This document shows positions 54,327 to 64,000 of a stretch of DNA of 64,000 nucleotides, one piece after another. The stretch lies in the NCBI GenBank assembly GCA_028551475.1, contig CM052354.1, positions 12,607,172-12,671,171 of the forward strand, in the 5' to 3' direction. Position 1 is the first letter of the stretch. The number at the start of each line of letters is the position of its first letter. Position numbers and translations under genes: made by a program. The DNA comes from Casuarina equisetifolia. Taxonomy: Eukaryota; Streptophyta; Magnoliopsida; Fagales; Casuarinaceae. The notes beneath the pieces were generated by a model, which was given only the letters and a program-made list of their open reading frames with translations, made no database searches and had not been told where the DNA came from.

Positions 54327-55575
54327 TGTTCGGTGAAATTCTAAATGCAAGTGAACATGTCAAACAAGTAATATAATGATAAAAAAGATATCGTCCCACA
54401 GAGATTGGTAATTACTAGACCAATTAATTACTAATGATAAATAACTCCTAGAATTTATCTCACAAATTCAAATGATAGATAATAAATTAACTAACTAATC
54501 TAAGAAAGCTAAATACAAGAAATATGTTAGAGCAAATGATTTCACCATAATTCCTAGATATTAATATTGATTATTTATGCTTGCAAGATGGATAATATCT
54601 ATGTGATGGTAGAACTTCCTAATTTATTTACTATCCTATGTCTAGGTATAGCAAACCTACTTAGTTCATTAATTCACTATATCTCTATATGTGAATTGAA
54701 ACCAACCAAATGCATTAGGATCTATGAACATTCCCAATTTACACCAAAAGCCACACAAATAATATGGTATATGTCTATCCATATTTAATTTATGGTTACA
54801 CATTACAAGAAGCAACTGCATATCATCTCCTTTCGGTCTCAAACATGCAAATCATATCATTCAAGTGGTAGTTAATCACTTAAAAGCATTAAACACAGTA
54901 ATATGTAACTTCACATAAATAAAATATCTTGCAAAATATAATAATCATAAGATTCATACCATCATAATTAGGTTACATCGTAGCTCTAAAAAAATAAACT
55001 AAAACATAAAGAAATAATGAGGAATAATAGTAATAAGAGATAAAGAAGGCATCTTGAATCTAAGAACAAGAAGTCTGTCACCTTTTATGTTTTCTTTTCA
55101 AGAAAACCTTGAATTATTGGCCTCTTTCTTGAGTTATGCTCAATTTCCTCCTCTCCCTTTCTTTTGTCTCTTCTCTTCTCTTAAATAGGGTTTAGGTTTA
55201 GACCTACTCTTATCCTAGTAGAATTGGGTTTTAGAGATCTAAAACAATTGGGTTTTGAACTCTTAATTTAATTAGGCTTTGAACTCCTAATATGATTAGG
55301 TTTTCTAATTATTTAGAAAACCCAATAACAATAAAATCTAATAACAATCATTCAAAGCCCAAACCCATCTTGACTCTCTTGATCTTGATATTATGATTTT
55401 GCCACACAATAAGCATCAGGCTCTCCATGTTCATCCCTTTTCTCCTTGCCTCCTTGTGCTACATAAATAAGATAAATTTAGGTGAATAAAGAGGAGTTCA
55501 AATGTTTTCTCACAATTAATAAAGTTATTTATTGCCTAAAATAGATAAAATAACTCTATAAAAATAGAGTTATCA
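54327..55575 (-). repeat. Single LTR of gag-only element
   Basis: 1249 bp; minus strand TGATAACTCT...GAACA. Its end is also found as a fragment at 8862-8925. Confidence 0.82.
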
Positions 55576-56732
55576 ATTATCCATAGATGAATAGAAAAAG
55601 AGGAAAGGATTACATTGAACAGATAGGACTTCCAGCATGATTTTGAGGACAGAAAGGTTGGAAATAATCATGTAGTGACATAAAAGTTAAATCAAGAAAT
55701 CATTACATTTGTGAAAAAAAAAATGCTTGAATTTGCAATATTACATCGATGAGTAGGAAGAAAGGAAAGGTTAATCCGTGGGTGCACCAAATGCCAATGC
55801 TTACTTCCTATAGCAATCCGTGTAGGATTCTTGTTTTTACTTTCCTTAACTATTTAAAACCTATAGTTCAACCAAAAAATGAGAAAATAGAAAAGGTAGG
55901 ATGAAAAGTAGAAGGCTGCAAACTTGGTTATACATTCCCTTGAGAAATAAAGACGTGTCAAGAGTACTACATAAATGTCGAAGTATGTAGTTCATCAAGG
56001 AAAATCTTTTCATTGAGAGAAAAACCCAGTTACAGAACGAAGCTAATTGCACTTGACTTATCTCATTGTCTAATGAAAATTTATCTTAAGAGACTAGGGA
56101 TTGGAAAAATACAACTTTCATAATGATGTTGAGAGATAAGGGGCTGAAAATAATAATGCAACACCTTAACAGTTGAATCGAGAAATCATTGTATTGGTGG
56201 AAACAAAAAACATAAAATTTTCAAAATGATTCTGAGAATTGTTCGGGCAAGAAAATTATGCAACATCAGAATAGTTGATGTTGCATATAACACCCCATGT
56301 GAGACCTCCATTCAAACACCTAACATAAGACAATACAAGAGAGAGAAACAACAATTTGGAGTAGTTTGGAGGCAGCAGTAATGTAGAAGTTATTATGATT
56401 GTCAGTACTACTATTTGTATGCAAGTAAACTCGTAGAGGAACTAAAGATTACAAATAAAAATAGGGAAAGACAAAAAGCAAGTAGGCTGAGAAAACTAAA
56501 AACTTATGTTTTCCTTTCAACGAAGCAACTATTTCTACTTGTTTTTATTTATGAAATGTTTAATCTAGTTTAGTCTTGTTTTATATGTAATTTTATTATT
56601 TTGAGACAAATTACATTCTTAAGAAATTAAAAACATATCAATTGGTATGAGATGTTTCACTTTGGAGGAGGAGGAAGACCAACGTTGGAATTTCCATTTC
56701 CACTAAGCGGAAGAAAGAATTAAAGGGGAGAG
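55576..56732. repeat. Duplicated segment, copy B, right part
   Basis: Continues copy A 38065-38880 and, without the chromovirus, 44179-44508. The uninterrupted TAGTACTACTATTTG at 56402 is the chromovirus empty site. Interrupted at 56733 by gypsy-3. Confidence 0.9.
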
Positions 56733-57106
56733 TGTTAGGATCACACTTATCACTCTGACATATGGCACAGGAAGGCAGAATTGAGATTAGACTAAAGGGT
56801 ATTTTGAGAGTGAATCACCGCAAAGGAGAAGAAATAGGCAAGGAGAGCCGACAATGGGGGCATCGAAGATTTGCTGTTTAGTTTGTTTACCTTAGCTATT
56901 TCTTGCTTAATCGTAGTTGTAGCCAAGTATCGTAATGTATGGTAGTGTAGCTGACTAGTGTAACTTGTAGTTGTTGTTCTGGCTTAATTGTAGCAGTGGA
57001 TCTTGGTTTGTAATAGAGAGCTTATTCAAGAAATACATGGGAGATTCTGCCTAATTTTCCCCAAGTTCTGGTGTTTTATCCTTGTTGTTTATTCTAGGTC
57101 CTAACA
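56733..57106 (+). repeat. 5' LTR of gypsy-3
   Basis: 374 bp with 8-base inverted ends TGTTAGGA/TCCTAACA. Confidence 0.88.
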
Positions 57107-57107
57107 G

Positions 57108-57120
57108 TGGTATCAGAGCC
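57108..57120 (+). other. Primer-binding site of gypsy-3
   Basis: TGGTATCAGAGCC, exact initiator-Met type. Confidence 0.9.
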
Positions 57121-57239
57121 ACCGATCTGGCGCCCCATACCCGACAAAAAACCATGGCCGACTATGGTGCGTGTATCTGGCAATTAGAAGCACAATTCTT
57201 GGATATTTAGTAGCTGAAGGCTTAGTAACTAATTATCCT

Positions 57240-58610
57240 CCAGAAGCTCAAAACCTTATGCCATCCCATGTCCCCCCCTTAACTCGTGCCTACTACCCAT
57301 TCCCCCTCCACTTCCTTTCTCAAGCATTCGTTTACCATTGCTGCCTATTCCTAGATTGTTCCAGACAACCCCTCCCACTTTGTCCTCGTCAAAAACTTAG
57401 ATGGCCTCCTTCCTCCCACCTCTCCGCCAAACCCACCTTCCATTCCTCCCACCGACACCACACCTACTCAAACTCTTCCCACCTCACCATACAACCCAGC
57501 CTCTTTCCTACTCTCCCTCACTTGCCCTCTCTACCAAAACCCACCTACCTTTCTGGCCCTCATTGCGATTGCCACCCTTCTCTTAGCCCTACCCTCTACT
57601 TCTGTGGCCACACCTACCCTAGCCTCTTCCCTTGCACCCTTCTACTTCCCAATCCTGCCACATTCGCATCCTTAGGGCCCCCCCACCTCTCATGGGCCTC
57701 CACACTCGGGCCTTCAACTTGGGCACAATTGGGACCCCTTGGGCCCTATTTGTCTCCGGGCCACCCATAACAACTTATGAGCCTTTAGCCTAACCATCTT
57801 GGTAGGGCCAGGGGCCCCACGGGTGACCCAATTCTCATAGGCCCTTGAGCCACTCTGAGCACCCCTCTTGGGTTGGGCCCACTTCATCTCGAAGCTAGGG
57901 TTTGTTCGGCCCCCTAGGTCCTTATGGGCCCCCAGACCTATCTTCTTGGCACAGGCCAAACACTTACGGGCCCTGTGGCCCCCTAAACACCTACAGCCCC
58001 TTAGCCTTCCTAGCCACACCGACTCGTCCGGTTGACATAGGCTGGACCACAATGGAGCCTTCAGCGCACACGGCCCAGCTTCCCATTAGGGCCAAGACTC
58101 CACGGCCTCTTCTCATTAGTGGCCACCCAGTTTCGGCTTGCATCATTCACAATGAGGCCTTAGACCACACAAGCCACCCCATTAGAGCTACTCATGGGGC
58201 CATTCCTCAAGCCCTCAACATGAGCCGTGGGGCTACCACAAGTCCTTAGGGCCTTAGGGCCACCATGGCCACCAAGGTTCTTGGGGCTTTAACCCACATA
58301 GCACCCCCTTGGGGCCACATAGCCAACCCTCGGTATGGGGGCCTTTTGGGTAGCACCCCCAACCACTGGCATGGGGGCCTCCACCTTCGTCTAACCAACT
58401 AGCTGACCCCAATAGTCACCCACTGGCTGGCATAACTCCTCCTACAAGATCCCTCAACACTCAGCCTTCCTTAATGGGACCAATAGGCCTCCTCACCAAC
58501 CCACTTCCAGCCCTTCTATGAGCTTCGGACCTGTGATGTCCAGTGAGCTTTGTGGGGATTCCTTCCAGCAACCTTTCACCAAACAGCCCCATTACTCCCC
58601 CTCAACCAGG
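57240..58610 (+). repeat. C-rich, strand-biased low-complexity region in gypsy-3
   Basis: The plus strand is strongly C-rich and G-poor to about 57660, then G+C-rich with recurrent GGGCC, CTTAGGGCC and CCACCATGGCC. Frames give Pro/Ser/Leu-rich polypeptides (57171-57770 is open) without known domains. It occupies the place of the gag N-terminus. It may be an expanded proline-rich linker or an insertion. Confidence 0.55.
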
Positions 58611-59500
58611 TATAGTTGAATCTCGTCCTTAACGGCTAGATTTTCCTTTATTTATTGGTGACCAACCTAGGGAATGGTTGACTAGTTGCAAATTCTTTTT
58701 TTGTTTTGAGCCTATGGATACTCATGCCAAAGTATAGTATGCTAGCTATAGTTTATTTTAAAGATGAGGCTACACAATGGGTTAAACCATATTTAAGACA
58801 TAAGGGCAGGTTAGTTGGGATCAGTTCTCCCAAGATCTATGTAGAAACTTTGTTCACAATGATATAGGCAGTCCGATGGCAAAATTCCACTTGTTTCATC
58901 AAACTATTATTGTCCATGCTTATGTGTAAGACTTTGACCACCTTAGATATCAAGTCTTAGATCAAAACCCAACTTAGATAGATTTGGAATTTATGACAGC
59001 CTTTTTAATTGGGCTGAAGGAAGAGGTGAAGGTTCTTGTTATGCTATCTCGGCCGGTCAACTTAAAGGCCACCTTTCAACAGGCCCATATTGCATGAGAC
59101 TTTGGTGACTGGCTATAGTTAAGGCGCCTCTAGCACTCTTACCCTAGTTAGTTAACCCGCTAGGCCTCCATGCTTATGTGCAAGACTTTGACCACCTTAG
59201 ATATCAAGTCTTAGATCAAAACCCAGCTTAGACAAATTTGGAATTTATGACAGCCTTTTTAGTTGGGCTTAAGGAAGAGGTGAAGGTTTTTGTTATGCTG
59301 TCTCAACCGGTCGACTTAAAGGCCACCTTTCAATAGGCCCAGATGCATGAGACTTTGGTGACTGGCTATAGTAAAGGTGCCTTTAGCACTCCTACCTAAG
59401 TTAGTTGACCCTCTAGGCCTCCTCTAGGCCATCCTTGGGCCCCACGCCCTAACTAACTAGGTAATGGTTTGCATTTTTCAACCAAGTGTATCTCAGACGC
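58611..59500 (+). pseudogene. Gypsy-3 gag remnant with internal duplication
   Basis: RLDFPLFIGDQPREWL and CKFFFCFEPMDTHAKV mark the Retrotrans_gag start. AFLIGLKEEVKVLVMLSRPV follows in pieces. A 254-bp direct duplication (58913-59166 and 59167-about 59415, both starting TCCATGCTTATGTG) repeats the middle of gag. Many stops. Confidence 0.7.
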
Positions 59501-60300
59501 TTAGATGCAAGCCAGACAAGAACAAGGCTTATGCTATTACTATGATGATAAATGGCACCAAGGCCATATTTGCAAAAAGAATCTATTGTTTTTTATGTTA
59601 GATGAGGGTGAGGCTAAGATCGAACCCGATGCCGAGTTAACTTTGGTCCATCACCTCCAGGACACACTAATGGCCCCTAACATAGAGGATGTTCTCTCTA
59701 TCCATGCTATGTTTGGGGGTTTTTTTTCGGGCACCTTCAGGTTAGCTACATTCTCTGGCACTTCTCATATTAATTTGTTGTTGATATAGAAGCTACCCAT
59801 AACTTTGTGGATGAGGACATGGCCCGAAGGTTAAGGTGTCAATTAGAGGAAACCCCACCCTTATGAGTCAAGATTGTTGGAGATCACCAGTTACAGGGTC
59901 ATCTATAATGCCGCCATTTTCCATGGCACCTTTAAGGCCACCACTTTGAGATGGAGGTCCGCTTATTATCGTTAGGAGGTTGTGATGCGGTTTTAGGGAT
60001 GCAATGGGTTGATGGCGTTAACCCTATCAGCTTGGATGTCATCAGTCATACTTTGACTATTCATATTAGGGGCCAACCAGTGGTCTTACATGGGTTTTAA
60101 AGTAAGGGTATCACTCTAGCAACCATGAGTGGTCCTAGTTTTTGTAGATTGGTGTCTGACCATCCCCATTGTATGGTAGGCTAACTTACCATCAACGAGT
60201 TGCATAGTGAGGAAAGGGGATCAGCTCCTTTAGACATCCATAGATCCGAACCAGATACTACAAAGGTCCTTGCAAGGTTTAAAACTCTACTTGCTGATTT
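59501..60300 (+). pseudogene. Gypsy-3 zinc knuckle and protease remnant
   Basis: GLCYYYDDKWHQGHICKK is a knuckle with one Cys changed to Tyr; the frame 59505-59789 is open. Protease follows as DIEATHNFVDEDMARRL (about 59785), where active proteases have D(S/T)G: the catalytic Ser-Gly is lost. Confidence 0.7.
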
Positions 60301-61600
60301 CATAGATGTTTTTGAAACACCTACCCAACTACCCATGAGTTGAGAGTTTGATCACCACATCCCCCTCTAGGAGGGTTGCGCACCAGTTAACCTGAGACCT
60401 TACCGCTATCCCTTCATTCAGAAAGTTGAAATTGAGAAGATGGTAGATGAGATGCTCTCTTTAAGGATTATTCATAATAGTTCCAGCTCTTTTGCTTCTT
60501 CGGTTTTGCGTAGATTATAGAGCCTTGAATGCCCTCACTATCAAGGACAAGTTCCTTATTCCTATCATTGAGGAGATACTTAGATGAACTCTATGGGGCT
60601 ACTTGGTTCTCCAAATTAGACTTGAGGCCAAGCTCTCATCAAGTGCAGCTTTTTCCCTTAAATATCCCCAAGATGGCTTTTAGAACACGTTAGGGCCATT
60701 ATGAGTTCTTAGTGATGCCCTTTGGCTTAACCAACACCCCTGACACTTTCTAGGGACTTATGAACTGCATTTTTTGGCCCCACTTAAGGAAGTTTGTGCT
60801 TATCTTTTTCAATGATATTTTGGTCTATAGCCTAACATAGGATAGTCATGTACATCATTTAAGTGTGGTCCTACAGGTGTTATGAGACAACCAACTCTTT
60901 GCTAAACATAGTAAATGTGATTTTGCACGACAATAGATTAAGTATTTAAGGCATATCATTTTTGGACACAATATAAAGATAGATTCTAAGAAGGTGGCCA
61001 ACATGCTAGCTTGGTTGCGACCCACCACCTTTCACAGACTACTAGGTTTTCTCAATTTGATAGGCTATTATAGGAGATTTGTAAGGGATTATGGTCAAAT
61101 TAGCTGGCCTTTAACACAGATGCTAAAAAAGGATAATTTCCATTGGTTTGAGGAAATAGTTTGAGCATTTAAGTAGTTGAAACATGCCATGAGCTCTACA
61201 CATGTTGTAGCTACATCGGATTTCCACAAACTATTTGTCATAGAAATAAATGCTCGTTATGGAGAAGTGGGTGCCATATTGATGCCAGATGGTAGACCTA
61301 TCACCTATCCTAGTAAGGCTGGCCTGAAACACCTCAATCTCTCCACTTATGAGAAGGAATTACTAGCAGTAGTGATGGTTGTACAGAAATAAAGGTCTTA
61401 CTTACTAGGCAACCATTTCATCATTCATATAGATCACAACAGCTTGAAGTACTTGTTGGAATAACGTATATCTACTCTCGCTTAACATAAATGGCTCACT
61501 AAGCTCTTTGGGGTTGATTATGAGATTCGACATAAGAGGGGTATAAAGAACTGTATCGTAGATGCACTATTGCAGCTGCCAGTTGACTTGGACAGTTATG
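60301..61600 (+). pseudogene. Gypsy-3 RT and RNase H remnant
   Basis: RPYRYPFIQKVEIEKMVDEM opens RT (about 60390). Frames then jump; the YxDD region reads FNDIL-like at about 60808. RNase H keeps EINARYGEVGAILMPDG and LSTYEKELLAVVM (open 61177-61392) but with Asn for the catalytic Asp. Inactive. Confidence 0.75.
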
Positions 61601-61699
61601 AGTTTTAGGGGATGTCAATATTACAGCCTCGCTGGATACATAAGGTAGTCAAAAGTTATGATGGTGATGCTTTTATTCAAGAGTTACTTGTGAAACTGA

Positions 61700-62050
61700 T
61701 CCTTGATGCAATGGCTCATTGTGATTATTGGTTGGACAAAGGAGTAGTTTGATTCAAGGGTAAGATTTTTGTGGGTGACCAAGGACTCATGTGTAATCAG
61801 ATAGTGTAGTAGCTTCATGACACAAGCCTTGGTAGTCACTCCAAAATCTGTGGAACACTTAAGAGGGTACAACAACACTTCCATTGGCCAAACATAAAAC
61901 AAATAGTGACAAATTGGATATCTAAGTGTGGGGTGTACCAACAATACAAGATAGAGCGTGTTTCGACCCTAGGGTTGCTACAGCCACTACCTGTTCCAAG
62001 CCAAACATGGCAAGACATCTCCATGGACTTCATGGAAGGCTTGGCACATG
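61700..62050 (+). pseudogene. Gypsy-3 integrase N-terminus
   Basis: Zinc-finger remnant with HFHWPNIKQIV and CGVYQQYK, then LGLLQPLPVPSQTWQDISMD (first catalytic Asp), where homology stops. Confidence 0.7.
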
Positions 62051-64000
62051 GCTACCACGCTAGAGTTAACAAATGGTTCCCTCCCTTGGGAACCATCCTT
62101 TGCAAGTGCCATTGAAAAGTGACCAAACTAGCTCCTACCATTAGATTGCATGCAACCAGCATAAGGTAGCCATATTGACAACTACTTTCTTGCCTAAGAT
62201 TATACTTGTTTTATCTATAAATGTGTATAATTTTTTACTTATTTTCTTTACAATTTCTCTCATTTAAATCTTATATTACAAAACATTTTTCCTCTTTTTC
62301 ATCAATAAACAAAAGCTTTTACCTATAATTTAATCTTCTTCTATGTTCATTTTAGTATTTTGACATATTTCTTGTTCAAGTATAGGTTTAATGCTTGACT
62401 TTTAGTACTTAATTATAAATGAATTTGTTTAAGTGTGATATGCAAATTAGATTTGTTAGGTTTACTTAATTTGCTAACTTAACTTTACTTGGATCGAGAT
62501 CCATGCTAAATTATTTTTTTGTCATTTCTTCTCTATTTTTTTGCCACTATTTCATTTTAGTGCTATGTAATGCAATGCATATGGAAGTTCATTTTACTAT
62601 TGTAGTCATTGCCCATCACGACACATGACCTAACCTTACCTATGTTGATTAGGTCATATTTGGTTACATCCATACAATTATTAAACTAATTGCTGTAAAG
62701 TACATTTTTCTTGGTTTCCTTGATGCCAACTTGGTCTAATTAATATTATCTTGTTGTTTACATTTGCTACCAACATTTTATATGTTTTTTAATAGAATTT
62801 TTTGGTTGGCAGTGTCCTTCAGTATTTTGAATATAAAACACCAACCTGAGGTAGATGACTTCAAACTAGAGAAATAGTTTAATCACTTTACGTCAAATGC
62901 ATTCCTTAATTGATTCATCCTAGAAGCTAATGGCAACAGAGGTTCATAAATATCCAACTATCTTAAGTCTCTACACCAAGTAGTTTTGTTAAGCTAACTT
63001 GATATCTTGCGCAATGGTTACTTTGAAATTTTGGCAATGTCTTTTCCTAGTCCTAGTTAGCTTATCAAGTTCATAAACTCATGCTTATGGTCAATCTTTA
63101 AATAAGAGAGACAGGGCATTTAAGGAGATTGTCAAAGATTTCCTTAGGCCTAGCATAGAAAGACAATAATTAGGAGTTTTGAGTAGAAACAATAGACTCC
63201 TAGCATACCTAATCCATGGCATCAATAATCTACTAGTAATTTCTAGCGAAGCCTGTGGTTGTTACATAAGCCAAAGTGAATCATTTTGTTTTGTTTTTGC
63301 TTCTTTGCTTATTTTGTTTATAGTAATTGGACCTAGCAGCAAGAAACTTTGCCATGGCTCCTACAAGAAGTAATTTGCATGAAATACAATTAAACCTTTA
63401 TTTGCAAGTATGAATCACTATCGATCCTTTGTAGTACCATGTTATGAATTTGACTATTGATTCTTTAGGATAAACCCTTTTCACTTTTATCAATGTTGAA
63501 GCAAGAAGTTACGCAAGAGTCTATAATGCATGATGATATAATGACGGTTATTATATTTATATAGTCCACATTATACTACCTATTCTTTAATGATTAAGCT
63601 TCATAAACATATCCCTTAAAATAGCCATAAAGGAAAATGGATTATGTGCAAAATGAGCCTCCATCTCATCCGCCACATCATCACCCCCGACAATGGGGTC
63701 AAAGATGGTGCTATACAGCCTCCTCTACAACCTTAGCTTGGATGTAGAATTGCAAAGTAGGAACACACGTAATAGTGACATCTCATTTTGAATTTTGAAT
63801 CCCGTTTTCAGAACTCTATTTAATCAACTAATAGCTCCATTGTAAATTATCACAGGAACAATTTCTCCTAAAAAACTTTGTATTTGGTTTGCTTGTTAAT
63901 AAGATTAGCAAGATTCACCCACTTCGTGCGTTAAGTTTCATATTTTTACATGGTATCTACGCCTAGGTGCTGAGAAGTTACGATTTTTTTTACAAAATCA
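62051..64000. other. AT-rich intergenic, no gene recognised
   Basis: Only short ORFs (63179-63373 has no motif). No 3' LTR of gypsy-3 and no RNA gene seen. Confidence 0.4.

Larger units (their letters stand above)
50874..55575 (-). mobile_element. Gag-only Ty3/gypsy element (Athila/Tat-like), single LTR
   Basis: Minus-strand element. Its 5' LTR is 55575-54327 (TGATAACTCTATT...CGAACA), then PBS GGTGCCGTTGCCAGGGA (about 54317-54301) close to the TGGCGCCGTTGCCGGGGA site typical of the Athila/Tat group, then gag. All of protease, RT, RNase H and integrase is missing. The left end (50874) stops at TTGCTCGAGGACTAGCA, a conserved pre-PPT motif of this group, with no PPT or 3' LTR. Yet both sides carry the 5-bp repeat ATTAT (50869-50873, 55576-55580), and copy A (38059-38070) shows the empty site with one ATTAT. 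Confidence 0.85.
56733..62050 (+). mobile_element. Gypsy-3, decayed and 3'-truncated element
   Basis: 5' LTR 56733-57106 (TGTTAGGA...TCCTAACA), perfect PBS TGGTATCAGAGCC at 57108-57120. Recognisable gag, protease, RT, RNase H and integrase remnants lie in gypsy order up to about 62045. It breaks off inside integrase, right after SMDFMEGL. No 3' LTR before the window end. Stops and frameshifts occur throughout. Confidence 0.85.

Noticed and set aside
57108..57120. tRNA gene
   Set aside because: Only the 3'-end complement is present; it is a retroelement primer site. No cloverleaf was found for any of the PBS sites.
57171..58249. Pro/Leu-rich ORFs in gypsy-3
   Set aside because: Open only because of the C-rich composition; no domain, and located inside a retroelement leader/gag region.

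Overview
This looks like a eudicot plant nuclear window: AT-rich, almost free of intact host genes, and packed with nested LTR retrotransposons and decayed gene fragments. The host fragments (RGA-type CC-NB-LRR, CLV1-type receptor kinase, squalene epoxidase, allantoate deiminase, bacterial-type PEP carboxylase, the meiotic HORMA protein ASY1) are all plant families. Grapevine would fit, but that is inference and not shown by the sequence.

Layout. 1-1130: resistance-gene relic split by a miniature LTR element (TRIM). 2559-6245: a complete 3.7-kb LTR retrotransposon (240-bp LTRs, TSD TAGGT) with no reverse transcriptase. Its long ORF fuses an ASY1 HORMA fragment to a bacterial-type PEP carboxylase fragment, and a three-LTR TRIM array (TSD GCATG) later split that ORF. 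6254-7224: CLV1-like fragment and an unrecognised minus-strand candidate. 8926-16712: tandem CC-NB-LRR relics, including seven copies of a ~288-bp LRR cassette. 16713-22829: first exon of squalene epoxidase split by copia-1. 24883-27060: copia 3' end and a decayed allantoate deiminase gene. 27843-33958: copia-2 plus a truncated tandem remnant. 33990-38880 and 44184-44510: duplicated segment, copy A, split by a Reina-like chromovirus (38881-44178). 46837-50210: a frameshifted arabinogalactan-protein gene and a glycine-rich secreted-protein gene. 50225-56732: copy B of the same segment, split by a gag-only minus-strand element with one LTR. 56733-62050: decayed gypsy element. The rest is AT-rich DNA without recognisable genes.

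The only plausibly intact host CDS is the glycine-rich protein at 49758-50210. The best-preserved retroelement protein is the chromovirus pol (40337-43792). By-eye LTR comparison orders the insertions: copia-1 oldest (about 90% identity), copia-2 (about 97%), the gene-capturing element (about 98%) and the chromovirus (about 99%).

Most interesting points: the gene-capturing LTR element; the duplicated segment whose two copies are each other's empty sites; and the gag-only element that has a 5-bp target duplication although its 3' LTR is missing.
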